Assembly (NCBI GenBank): GCA_025403435.1
Contig: CM046341.1
Coordinates: forward strand, 1,330,802-1,394,801
From: Artocarpus heterophyllus
Lineage: Eukaryota > Streptophyta > Magnoliopsida > Rosales > Moraceae
DNA: 64,000 bases
Direction: 5' to 3'
Part shown: positions 35,396 through 45,742 of the stretch, piece by piece
Layout of the letters: each line of letters starts with the position of its first letter
Position numbering within the stretch: position 1 is the first letter of the stretch
Program-made: the position numbers and the translations under genes
The notes under the pieces: model-generated
The model's input: only the letters and a program-made list of their open reading frames with translations
The model's database searches: none
Told to the model about the DNA's origin: nothing

Positions 35396-35739
35396 TGAGG
35401 AGAAGTTCAGTAGTTCTACCGCTTTTCGTGACGTTGGTTTTGATTTGTGCTTCGTCTATGGAATCCCACGCAGAGAGGCTGGTCATAGAGGATATTCCAG
35501 TACTATCACTGGGACGAAGAATATTAATGAAGACCAATTACCGTAAGCTGCAGATAAATAATAATAGTAATAATAAGGAAAATTTGGTTGATCACCCTTA
35601 TCGTAACTGCGGCAAAGGATCACCTCATTGGCCGGATTTGAAGTTTTCTGATTATGATAATTATGGAGACAGGGATCCTTGCTACCGGTCTCACAGGCCG
35701 GGAGTCGGCCATGCCCATGACCAGCCCGATCCAAATTAA
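35392..35739 (+). CDS. Small secreted peptide precursor B1 (family B)
   Basis: A 115-residue precursor. Residues 1-27 form a signal peptide (basic start, hydrophobic core, then SHA). GRRIL at residues 41-45 fits the SBT6.1 site-1 protease motif (RRIL as in RALF23). An Asn-rich linker follows, then YRNCGKGSPHWPDLKFSDYD, DNYGDRDPCYRSHRPG and a His/Asp/Pro tail ending PDPN. Two cysteines are about 23 residues apart. The ATG at 35,392 lies 20 bases after a leader-intron acceptor (CTCTTTTCAG, 35,363-35,372); a second ATG directly follows it in frame. B2 is the closest relative (WPDFKVSDSDYYGDKDP). DY motifs next to acidic residues could be tyrosine-sulfation sites. No named family recognised. Confidence 0.75.
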   Translation: MMRRSSVVLPLFVTLVLICASSMESHAERLVIEDIPVLSLGRRILMKTNYRKLQINNNSNNKENLVDHPYRNCGKGSPHWPDLKFSDYDNYGDRDPCYRSHRPGVGHAHDQPDPN

Positions 35740-36110
35740 TATGGCTGTGGCGTTGCGCGGGGTCACAGAGGAAAAACGTGCAACTAAATAAACTCGGTAG
35801 CGTTTGGTATAATATGGGTTCATGTAGGTTTGTTTTTATGATAAATATGTTATGTTAAGAGTATTGTGAAAGCCTAATTATGGAAAAATATTCATCAATA
35901 TGTGTGTGTGTGTGTATGTAATATCATGTACTTGCCTTTGTTGTTGCTAGTCATCGTGTATCTTTAGAATTTAAATTTTAAAAACTAGTATTAGCATATC
36001 ATATGTGCATTTGTTGTAAGATCTGCAAATTTTTGCTTTCTATAAAAGGTAGTCAATAAAATCTACAAAACTTTGCAGGTAGATATGTTCATGTATGTCA
36101 AATACTGGTA

Positions 36111-36452
36111 AAAGGGTTGTTTTATTCACATATCCCTCTTTACACCGCATTATATATTTAAAAAAAAATTAAACAAAAATTTAACTTTTTATGAGAGAAA
36201 ATATTATATAATAAAATGGTTTAAATTGTGATTTAAACTGATGAAACAAATGGGCATGTAGATTTTTGAACCACCAAGCAACACATCTTTAATAGAAATC
36301 GCTTACCTTCATGAAAAATGTGAAAAGTCTGATAAGTAATTTTGTCCGAGAACCAAATAGTGCGATCCCAACGAGCAAGAAAGTGACAAAGGGTTGTGCC
36401 ATTCTTAAAAATCAACAACTGGTCTACTACGTACTTGAGTCATATTCAAACC
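36111..36452. other. Start of cluster B unit 2, before the solo LTR
   Basis: Bases 36,190-36,245 are a short MITE-like fragment ('ggtttaaattgtgatttaaa'). Bases 36,300-36,452 repeat 33,360-33,510 and are cut at 36,452 by the solo LTR; the match resumes at 38,700. Confidence 0.65.
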
Positions 36453-38699
36453 TGTCACGCCCCAAGGTACAGGAGGTGACGTGGCGGTTAATTTAATTTA
36501 ATTAAATAAAAATTTAATTAAAAACATGAGTTTAAGGGTTAAATTAAATATAAAAGTATGAAAGATTTAAAAACCATTGTGTAAAAAAATTCATAATCAT
36601 TAAACAGATAAAATCATTGAGCAAATCATTAAACAAGAAATAAAATAATAAATATAGCGCGTATGGGTCCCATTGACCCACAACTTGTGCACACATATTG
36701 TACTGACAATATAATAATACAACCACAGTTCAAGCACAAAGAAAGTTAAAACATTACATGCCTTGTTCAATTATTACAAATAATCTACTAGCCCTTCTAC
36801 TGCTCCTGAGTTTTGTCCGTTGAGTCCTCTCTGAACCTAAGAGGAAATCTACCTAGAGGGGGAAGTTTGAAAACAAATAAAATGTGAGTGAAAGGCTCAG
36901 TAGGACTATATTTTAGGAAACCATTTAATTTAAAAAGAAATATCGTTATTCAAGAGATTATTTAAAAGAAAGCTTGAATAAATAAATTTAAGTAAAACCA
37001 TTCTTATCCAAAACAGTTTATTTGGTCGACTAGAAATCTCATCATTTTCTTTTCCTAGGCAAACCATATGAATATTACCACCGTAGTGGCCCAGCTGGGT
37101 TTCGGGACCTGCCCCCCAAGGTCGATCGCTACACGACCCGATCTCTGATATGGCATCATTCCCTTATGTTCATTTTCATCATTTTTACCGAGTATTATCA
37201 TTTACATTCATTATGGAGTTTATTATAAAATTCATCTCAATCCACGGTTCATAAAACAACCGATAAAATTCCCTTTTTATTCATCCTTGAAAACATTTTG
37301 ATAAAAATCCTTTTCAAGGACAAATCATTTAAAATTAGGCTACCAAAGAAGGGGTAGAAATCCTACCTTGATACTCGTACTGGTGCCCCACACCGTAATC
37401 CAGGTTCGCTATACGTTAGCTCCGCGGAACCACGAACGATCCTAGATACAAACTAAGTCGATCAATATCTAATTTGAGACATTCTATGTTACTAAACCAT
37501 TTCATGATATCCTAGTGTGCCAATTGTATCCTTAAAATCATTTTATTAAGTTGAAATTTCAATCGGGGTTCAAAACAGTGAAAATGGATGAAAATCACAA
37601 AATTTACCCTTGTTCGGTCGGCCTGTCGGCCTCCCTGGTTCGGCCGGCCGAACTGCACAGTTTGGCCTGTCGGATAACAAGTCTGGTCGGCTAAACATCC
37701 TCTAGGTTCGGCCTGTCAGACGGATAAATCTGGCCTACCTATCCTTTGAATCTGGCCTACCGAACACGAAGTCCGGCCTGTCGAACTGGAAAATTTTCAA
37801 AAATCTCAAGCATGGGTTTTGGGTCTCCCAAAACTCAAATCTTTGTTTTAACCTATTTTTCTCAAATCTCAGGCATAGAAAACAATCATATATGATAGAA
37901 AAATATGCTATGACACTTTTGAACTCATTTAAACAAGATTTGAACACAAAATTCCAAAAATCCAAAAATAGGAAAAAAATGAGGAAAAATGAAAAATCTT
38001 GAATCTAATCCTTTTTTCTTCAAACAAAGCATAGATCCTAGTTTTCTAAGTTCCTTTAACTCAAATCAAGGGTCATAGATCCTAGTTGTTCTAAGTTCCT
38101 TTAACTCAAATCAAGGGTTTTCTAAGCTCAAACAAACTTAGATTTCAAAAATGTATGAAAAATTAAAAATTTGAAAAAGTTTAGAAATTTCAAAACTAAC
38201 CTCAAAACCAAGCCTCAAATCATGTTTTTGGTTGCCAAATCACATTCCCGAGCTTCCTTCTTGCAAACCCGAAGCTTGCTTTCAAATTTTCTTTCAAAAT
38301 TTTGTGGATAAATTAAGAGAGAAAGAGGGAGACCGAGAGAGAGAGAGATGAGAGTGAGAGGGAGAGTGAGAGGGAGAGAGTGAGCGAGTGAGTGAGAGAG
38401 GAAGAGAGTGAGAGATTTAAATAGAGAGAAATAATAGGCGGTTTTACTGTGCGAAAACCATGTGCCGCCCACAGTTTTGTAAAACTGAATACATTTGACA
38501 TTTTACGAATTTTTGTATCCCAAATATTCAAATTGACATTTAAAATAATTAAAAAAATTAGAAGTCATTAAGATAACCAAAACAACTTTACACCCAAAAT
38601 TTTATTACATGATCAAATTAATTTTTAAAACATTAGTTATGCCACACTAATTCATCATTTTACATTATAATAACATTAAATTAATTTCGGGGCATTACA
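36453..38699. mobile_element. Solo LTR, probably Ty3-gypsy
   Basis: A 2,247-bp insert starting TGTCACGCCCC and ending GGGGCATTACA, with AAACC on both sides (36,448-36,452 and 38,700-38,704). The paralogous uninterrupted site is 33,499-33,510 ('aatcaaaccataaag'), proving insertion. TG…CA ends, a 5-bp target duplication and the CACGCCCC/GGGGCATTAC pair fit the long LTRs of plant gypsy chromoviruses; no internal domain is present. The interior has an imperfect GC-rich repeat of TTCGGCCTGTCGGA-like units at about 37,615-37,790 and a GA-rich stretch at 38,311-38,412. Confidence 0.83.
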
Positions 38700-40690
38700 A
38701 AACCATAAGAAGGCCCAATTGAAGCGGCTAACAAATTATGCTTCAATAATTATGAAGAATGCGAGAGGCTTGGAAAATAAAAATTTTATAAATGTCCATT
38801 TTTTGAAATTTACTTTTTATCAAATGTCACACATATTTAAGTGCAACACAACTTCATATGTAATATGATACTGTGACATGAATAAATATATCTTCCAAAA
38901 AATATCATAATATATGTTAATTTTCTCTTTGAAAAAACAACTATTGCAAAAACCCCTAGAAGTTCTAAAAAAACCAACTCATCGTGTAGGATCTAGAGAG
39001 CTCTTTCTTGTTTTATCTGTATCGACTTTAATCCACCAGAAATGAGAGTATGTCATCATATCTCAATAATTTTAGGAGCAGTATATGCATACTGTAAGGA
39101 TAATTTCAATATACATACTATTTACAAATGCATCATTTCACGGGTTAATGAAATAAAGAACAGTGTTTGAACTGTAAATTATAGTTCAAAACTAATTTAT
39201 TTTTAAACTAAGTTTGTCAAAAAAAAAATCTAAAAATGTACTCACGTTTTTCCACATGTACAACTCACAATCCAACAGTTATACCATAAATGGAACCATG
39301 GCAATGATTCTCATCAGATAAATTTGGCACCATTAAGTCGTTAACGACGAAAATGGCCAAACTTATCGTGCTTATTAATCATGGTTGTAAGGTTTGGTGG
39401 TGTATATCTTGCTCAGCAATAATCTTCAAATAGTGCCACCAATGACATTGTGATATATATGTACTTCCTCGATTGGTTGCTCTATTTATGCTCAAAGATA
39501 TTTCCTAATTAATTCTTTCCTGTTTCCCAAGTCCTTATCCTTAAGAATAATGCTATGAATCACCGATACTGACGTTTAGTACGACGTACTAATAAAAAGT
39601 AAAATGTGACAAGAGTCTCATAACTTGAGTCCATCTTTTATTTGTTGCAGTATTAGACATCCAAGCAATATTTTTCTAAATCTTAAACGCTAAGGCTTGC
39701 AATACGAGTTATGACATGATGATTCGACATGATATAAGCCTGACAAACTTTTTTATGAGTTAAGATAAAAAAAAATTAAGCATAGATCATTTTAGTATCA
39801 ACTCAAAACTAACCCATCTAAAAACGGGTCGTGTTTTGGTCAACCCACAAAACACCAAAATGACCTGTTTGACTAACGATTAATTATTTAAATATTTTTT
39901 AAAATATTTTTCTCTTTTATCAAATATCCCCATAAGACAAAACCCTAGCTCAATTAATCCCAAACCGACCTTCAAACTAAATTGATTTTAACTCTTGAAC
40001 AATAAAAAGATGATTTTAGCTTGATCACTTGAGACTTTTTTATTTTGTTAAACTTGTTATTTTGTCGGTGTTGGATTTGATATTTTGTTAGATGTTTTTA
40101 AAATTTTAGGATTTAATTTTTTGTTGTAGTACATAACTCATTTTATTTTAAAGAAATTTGTTTTTATATGTTATATTAGTGTAAATTCAAAGCTAAAAAA
40201 GTCACAAGTTAGTACGTGTTATTATAGGTCATTGACGGGTTGCTATCATGGGTGAGTTGTGGGTCATTAATGGTGTTTCATAGGTTGCATAAGCAACAGG
40301 TTAGTATGGGTTATGTTTGTGTCAATCCGTGTCAGAATATAAAATTTCTCAACCCTTTCGTATCACGGACAAGGTTAGTATCAAACTAGTTTGTGTAAAA
40401 ATTAACTATCGATCTGACCTTAACCTGACCCGCTGATATGAATTGTCACCCCTTACTTAACACTAGTAGTCTTCTTGTTATTGGTCAATATTGCTATAAA
40501 TTGCCAACATCAGAAAGCACATCTTCATATAATTTCTCATAGCTCGTAAAACGAGGTATAAGATTTTTTTTTCTTTTTTTGCCAAATGAGGTATAAGCAA
40601 GTTCTTCCCTAGTGTTTGTAAATTGTCATTTATTGCTCACTATATTCTCAAGACGTGATATTTTTTGCTTATAATTCTCTTTCTCAGGTT
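38700..40690. other. Upstream region of B2
   Basis: Resumes the unit 1 match (38,705 onward against 33,505 onward). Bases 39,290-39,540 match 34,795-35,040. Bases 39,740-40,450 contain an AT-rich repeat with 'acccatctaaaaacgggtc' and 'gtcaatccgtgtcag' pieces, probably a degenerate hAT-type element. The leader of B2 begins near 40,480, with an intron predicted from 40,556 (GAG|GTATA) to 40,687 (TCTCAG|G). Confidence 0.5.
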
Positions 40691-40702
40691 ATGCTTCAAT
40701 GA
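40691..40702 (+). promoter_or_regulatory. Three-codon upstream ORF overlapping the B2 start
   Basis: ATGCTTCAATGA: Met-Leu-Gln-stop; its TGA overlaps the main ATG at 40,699. Same position and length as in B1. In B3 and B5 the corresponding triplet is ATC, so the upstream ORF is absent there. Confidence 0.55.
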
Positions 40703-41028
40703 GAACTTTAGTGCCAGTTGTATTGATTTTGGTGACGTTCAACTGGATTTTAGCCCATGCAGAGAGGCAGGTCATGGAGGATCCAGAGCTACTAGTACTA
40801 GGAAGACGAAGAATATTAATGATCAAGTCCGACCGTAAACTGATACCTCATCGTACTTACTGCCGTCAAAAACCACCTATTTATTGGCCGGATTTTAAGG
40901 TTTCTGATTCTGATTATTATGGAGACAAAGATCCCAAGAATCCCGAGGATCCTAAGGATCTCTGCTATTATCACCGCACATATTATGATCCTGACAAGCC
41001 CAACCGTGGCCATGACGAGCCTCCATAA
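40699..41028 (+). CDS. Small secreted peptide precursor B2 (family B)
   Basis: A 109-residue precursor. Signal peptide of about 21 residues (MRTLVPVVLILVTF, ending AHA). GRRRIL at residues 35-40 contains the RRIL site-1 protease motif, followed by the basic stretch MIKSDRKLIP. The C-terminal half carries YCRQKPPIYWPDFKVSDSD and YYGDKDPKNPEDPKDLCYY, and ends with NRGHDEPP. Two cysteines are about 35 residues apart. It starts like family A (MRTL), which links the two clusters. The ATG is 12 bases after the leader-intron acceptor and overlaps a three-codon upstream ORF. The 3' flank matches that of B1. Likely a secreted signalling peptide precursor; no named family recognised. Confidence 0.75.
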   Translation: MRTLVPVVLILVTFNWILAHAERQVMEDPELLVLGRRRILMIKSDRKLIPHRTYCRQKPPIYWPDFKVSDSDYYGDKDPKNPEDPKDLCYYHRTYYDPDKPNRGHDEPP

Positions 41029-41630
41029 TTGGGTGTTTAGGAGTTATGGTTTGAACCGTTCTTTGTAATTCTAAATAAGTTTTTTATAGTATTTTTTTCC
41101 AAATTATGTTCTAAAATGTCCTAATTAAGTAAACTTTGTGTATATTAGCACGAAAAGAAAGAAAAAATCTTCTTGTTAAAAAATCCTGTTGTTTTTGTGA
41201 GTGTTAGTTAATTTGTATCAGTACTTGTAATTATACTATTATGCTAAGAGCTGTACGTGTGTACTGTAATAAGCCTAATTATATGAATAAATTATGTATT
41301 TTTAGGTTATTTAATGAAATGAGCATTTTCAATTTTGATCCCAAAAAAAGTCCCCAGTTGGGTTCTTGTATTGGTTTCCATCAACGTCTAGCTTGGGTTT
41401 AAAACTATTTTTTGTTTAGTAACCAATATATCATGTACTTGCCTTTGTTGTTGCTAACTATCTTCTTTCTTTAGAAGTAACAGTTGAATTTAAAAACTAG
41501 AATAATAAGCGTGTTATATATGTGCATTATTTGTTGTAATTTTGCAGCTAGATATGTTATCATGTTAAATACTGAAAATATGAGAATAAAAAAAATAAAG
41601 AAATTTGCTAATTAATTTGGCAGGAGATGC

Positions 41631-41667
<37 letters not shown>

Positions 41668-43100
41668 GTTCTGGTTTGAATTTCCATGCATCCAGAGATT
41701 GTGCTGATTTTGTAGGATTAGAAGCTTATTTATTTTCATTCAAAACTATTTTTATGTGTAGTTGACACATGTTAATTTGTATTTAAAAGAAGTCAATTTA
41801 CAAGTTCGTCACTAGTAAGTTTCTCTTTTCTCTCTTAATAAGGTCTCTGGATATATATTGGCACATCACTGAATAATCACATTAAATCATTTTATTCTCT
41901 TTTTTTCTTTAATATTTTTACAAATTACATATGTCCTAGTGCAACAATATTGTTTGCTTTACGTTATACAAGTATTCAAACTACTAGGTCAAATACATTG
42001 ATTTTTTAAAAAAAAAAAAAATTGGATGCTCAAAAGCTTCATATTAAAGTAATTTTCTCATTAAATTAAAAAGCATACAGTGGCGATTGATCAAGACTCA
42101 TGCCGCCTCTTTCTATTTTGTTATTTTCATAATATTTCAACTTGTAATAAATTTCTATACTTTAAATGAGGTCATTAATAAACATTTGTTTCTGTAAATT
42201 GACTGACAATATTTCATACACATATCAATTAAATAACTAGTCATTTTTTACGCGAAATAATGTTAAAAAATGTTAATAAACCTGGTACTCCATTATAATT
42301 TTTTCAAGACTATAATTTTTTCAAAAGAATAATATTCAAAACAGAAACTAATACTGCTAATACTTAATTTAAGCAAAAAATAAAAGTTATGGATTTACAT
42401 GCATCACCACGCGCAATTGTTGAACAAGTATAACAAGTGGCATCACATTAATTTTCTTTTCCTTTTTTTTTCCTCTTAATTTTAACCACCGTACCTTTAA
42501 AAAAACAAGGGTATTAACTACGAAAAGGGCCGAATTTATAAAGAGTATTTATAATAATTAAAGTTTGGTAGCAGCCAAAAGAAAGCATATTTTGTTATCC
42601 AATGGATAAACACTAATATGCATGATCTTTTCTGCTAAAAACCCACTGAAAATCCACTTAGGAAGATCAATATAAAATAAGCAATAAAAACAATCTAGTG
42701 TAATTAAAAGATAAATAATAAAAACCTTTAAAAGACAAATAATAAAAAAAACCTATTGGGTCTGTTGACCCTACTCAGTCACCAAATATATATATATATA
42801 TTAGTGTCGTGGTGTTTACTTTAACGTGTCATAATCTCATGGTGCTTCCCATTTAAAAATTGCATCAAGTTGATCTATTTAATAAGCATGTTGTATTTAA
42901 CAATTGTGTCATGCTTACTTTTTAATTGCACGTGCCCTCGGCCTGTTTTAACACCTATAATTACAGCTAGTTTTAGTTATATCTAAATGCCGCACCACTT
43001 GGTTGCTCGATTGCTCCTCGTACGCTCAAAAATATTTCTTACTCTCTTAATCTGATCACTCCAAAAACACTTAAATATTAATCTTTAACCACGGCGGTCT
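41029..43100. other. Intergenic DNA between B2 and B3
   Basis: Bases 41,420-41,580 match the 3' flank of B1. A 33-base T run lies at 41,633-41,665. No gene recognised; the remainder is AT-rich. The upstream region of B3 begins near 42,830. Confidence 0.55.
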
Positions 43101-43336
43101 ACTACTATTTGCCAAAACTGCTACATATTGCCTCTGAAAGGAATCAGTAGTTCATATAATTTCTCGTAGCAAAACAAGGTAATAAGCAATTTCTCTCATA
43201 ACACTTACTCTTTTCTTTTGCAATAACTATAGTATCGATAATCCTGCTCATGCTTATCACATAGTTTGCATGAACATATATAAAGTTGCCTCCGGTTGTT
43301 AGTTCATTTTTAAATTTCTGTTTTTAGCGTTGTGCC

Positions 43337-43472
43337 TTGTTTATTTTACATGTTAAATTGTTTGTTAATTTCTATTAAGACCTTTTGTGTTTGGTGGAGG
43401 ATGATTGTTTATTTTACATGTTAAATTGTTTGTTAATTTCTATTAAGACCTTTTGTGTTTGGTGGAGGATGA
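43337..43472. repeat. Perfect 68-bp tandem duplication in the B3 leader intron
   Basis: The 68 bases from 43,337 ('ttgtttattttacatgttaa') are repeated at once from 43,405 with no difference seen. They lie within the predicted leader intron of B3 (43,179 to 43,590). Identity implies a very recent event. Confidence 0.85.
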
Positions 43473-43746
43473 GGTTGTTAGTGAGCGCAACTTAATTGGA
43501 ACGTGCTATAATTTTGTTTGATATGAGTTAATCCTTCTCATAGTTTTTTTTTTTAATTATATATATGTTTATAATTACTTCTCTTTTCAGGTTATCGTTC
43601 AATCACGATGAGGACCTTTGTCATTCTAACAATTTTCGTTGCCTTCATCTTGCTTTTGGCTTCTTCGATGGAAGCCGACGCTAACTCGAGGCTTAATTCG
43701 AAGGATCAAGTGGGACAAAAGTTGAAGACCAGCCGTAAGCCGATAG

Positions 43747-44212
43747 TGTTGGATGAAAATCCAATTATAGGCCAATATATTAAATAAATGTGAATTAAAG
43801 GCTATCAATAAGGTTGCCTAATTAAAAGTGATCAATTTGGGTTTTGGGCTTTTAATACATCATTAAGTGTGGGCCTCCAATGTGTAGAGACCAAAAGGGA
43901 AATTACTAATTTTATGATGGGCTAAATTGGTAATTAAGGATAATTGCTAGGGTTTAGCAATTATATAAAGGGGTTGTGGTCCCCAAGTCAGTATGTACAT
44001 TATTTTTCTGTTACCCATCTACAGAGAGATTACAGAGCATTCTGATAGGGAGGATTTACGTACTAGACTTGGAAGATCCTCAACCAAAGGGACTCAAGAA
44101 TCACATTCAATCTATGGATTCAGGTTAGCTTCCGCATCTTATTAATATTCTTGATGATTTGACATGAACGATCCTGGGTGATGATGGTTTTCATCACAGT
44201 TTTATTCTAACA
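43747..44212 (+). repeat. 5' LTR of the full-length copia element
   Basis: 466 bp, TGTTGGATGA…TTCTAACA. A TATATAAAG box at about 43,963-43,970 would start transcription near 43,995. An ATG at 44,114 lies in the transcribed part and is followed ten bases later by a splice donor, CAG|GTTAGC (44,123/44,124). Confidence 0.95.
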
Positions 44213-45742
44213 AGTGGTATCTAGAGCCTCTTCATGTTGAATCATTGAGAATCAATAATTTTCTATATGTGATTCTCATTAAAAATTCTCAAATTTAACA
44301 ATCTATGGTTTTAATAAAATTGTTGAATTTGAGAACAATTGTTTAAATTTTTGGTTGAATACAATTCGGTTTGTTTGAACTCTCTTGTACGGCACGATTG
44401 CCGAAAAGAAAAAGTTACATCAATTGTTTCAATCGTTTTCAATTACTGTTGCAGATTTTTTTTTTCTTTTGACTGATATGTACGGCATTATATCTGCCGA
44501 AAAGTGAAGCAAAAAAAAAAAAAAAAAAGAGTCCATCAATGTTGTGTTCCTCCTTCATGAAACAACCATTTTTGGGGTTATATATATATATATATTCAAG
44601 ATTAACATCTTCTGGATTCAGTAACAATGCCGGCGGCAACCTTACGTCCGCCGGTGAAGGATTCCGTGCGCGGCTATGAGGCTGCGCCGGAAAGACAGAG
44701 GCCGGAAAGAAAGCGGCAGCCACAGAGGCCGCCGCATGAGGAATAAAAAAAAAAAATGTTGGGCCATTCGCCGGTCGCTGGGGTTTCGACCGTCGGCATC
44801 GGCCCTTTCCGGTTGTAGCTCCAGGGCGTCGATCGGAGTAAAGAAGCAGCGGCCAAACACGGCGGCCGTTTGGCCGCCCGTGTTTCGCCCAAAGGGGTCG
44901 AAAGACCCCAGGGCATTCTTGAACGGGTCTGGGCTTCGGCCCAGACCTGAGGGAATTACACGGGCCCCATTGGGCCCATGACAAGATATAGCCCAGGGGC
45001 TTAACCCCTGGGTTACCAGTTTAATAAAAAAAAAAAGGTATACACGGGCCCAGCTGGGCCCGTGACTGGATTAAGGGGAAATACACGGGCTGGGCCCATG
45101 ACCGGTCAGTCCCCAGGGGTTCAACCCCTGGGTGACCCGGAAAAAAAAAAAAAAAAAAGGAGCAAATAAAGGGGGCTGATTTAGGATCTGGGTAGGGTTC
45201 TCCCGACCCGGTCCAGCCCCGACCCTATCAATGTTGACCTTGACCAATTTTTTTTTTATTATTTTTAATTTTGGTCAATTTTGGTACAATTTTAAATTCA
45301 AATATTGGTATTTTATATATATTTTGAGATGAATTAATTGAAGCAACTTGTCACCAAAGTGGCCTCTCTTGTGAAAATTAATTTGTTTTGAAATATAAAA
45401 AGGTTGTGTTTATGTAACTTATGTGAATATTGACCGGCCCAAAGGAAGGCAATATTTGACAGAATTGCATATACACCTGTAGTGATAAACACGTGATGAT
45501 TATTCGGTTTTACATGTAAACAATAAATCGGCCCAAAGGAAGATTTATTGTTTGACATGTTCTTATTGTCAGTGTTTGATTACTACACCAAGATATCACT
45601 TACAAGTTAATATTTCTGTCCAAAGACTAAATATTAATGGAGTGCCCGATATCTTGAGAGGGGTTTACCTTTATTTGGATTTATTATTGTTATTATGGAT
45701 TCTTATGTGAGCTTGTTTTGTTTATTTTGTTCTCTATTTTAG
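44124..45742 (+). other. Predicted gag leader intron with hairpin array
   Basis: Donor CAG|GTTAGC at 44,124 inside the LTR; acceptor TCTCTATTTTAG ending at 45,742. Splicing joins the LTR ATG (44,114, phase 1) in frame to gag, which otherwise has no upstream in-frame ATG before 45,790. The intron contains the primer binding site and six strong hairpins: 44,854-44,886, 44,894-44,909 (GAAA loop), 44,926-44,947 (TTCG loop), 44,992-45,012, 45,043-45,064 (perfect palindrome) and 45,112-45,132. Confidence 0.6.

Larger units (their letters stand above)
34670..36110 (+). repeat. Cluster B duplication unit carrying B1
   Basis: Collinear with 39,100-41,580: 'accatggcaatgattctca', 'ggtatatatcttgct', the leader phrase 'ataatttctta', the gene, then 'catgtacttgcctttgttgt' and 'gctagatatgtt'-like 3' blocks. 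Weaker copies surround B3, B4 and B5. Confidence 0.8.

Noticed and set aside
44439..44984. Open frame of 181 codons on the minus strand in the copia leader
   Set aside because: It lies in the GC-rich hairpin region between LTR and gag, is antisense to the element, has no recognisable domain, and long open frames are expected by chance in GC-rich DNA.
45695..45742. ATG at 45,695 with a 36-nt intron as an alternative gag start
   Set aside because: The ATG is out of frame and a 36-nt intron is too short for plant splicing; the LTR donor at 44,124 fits better.
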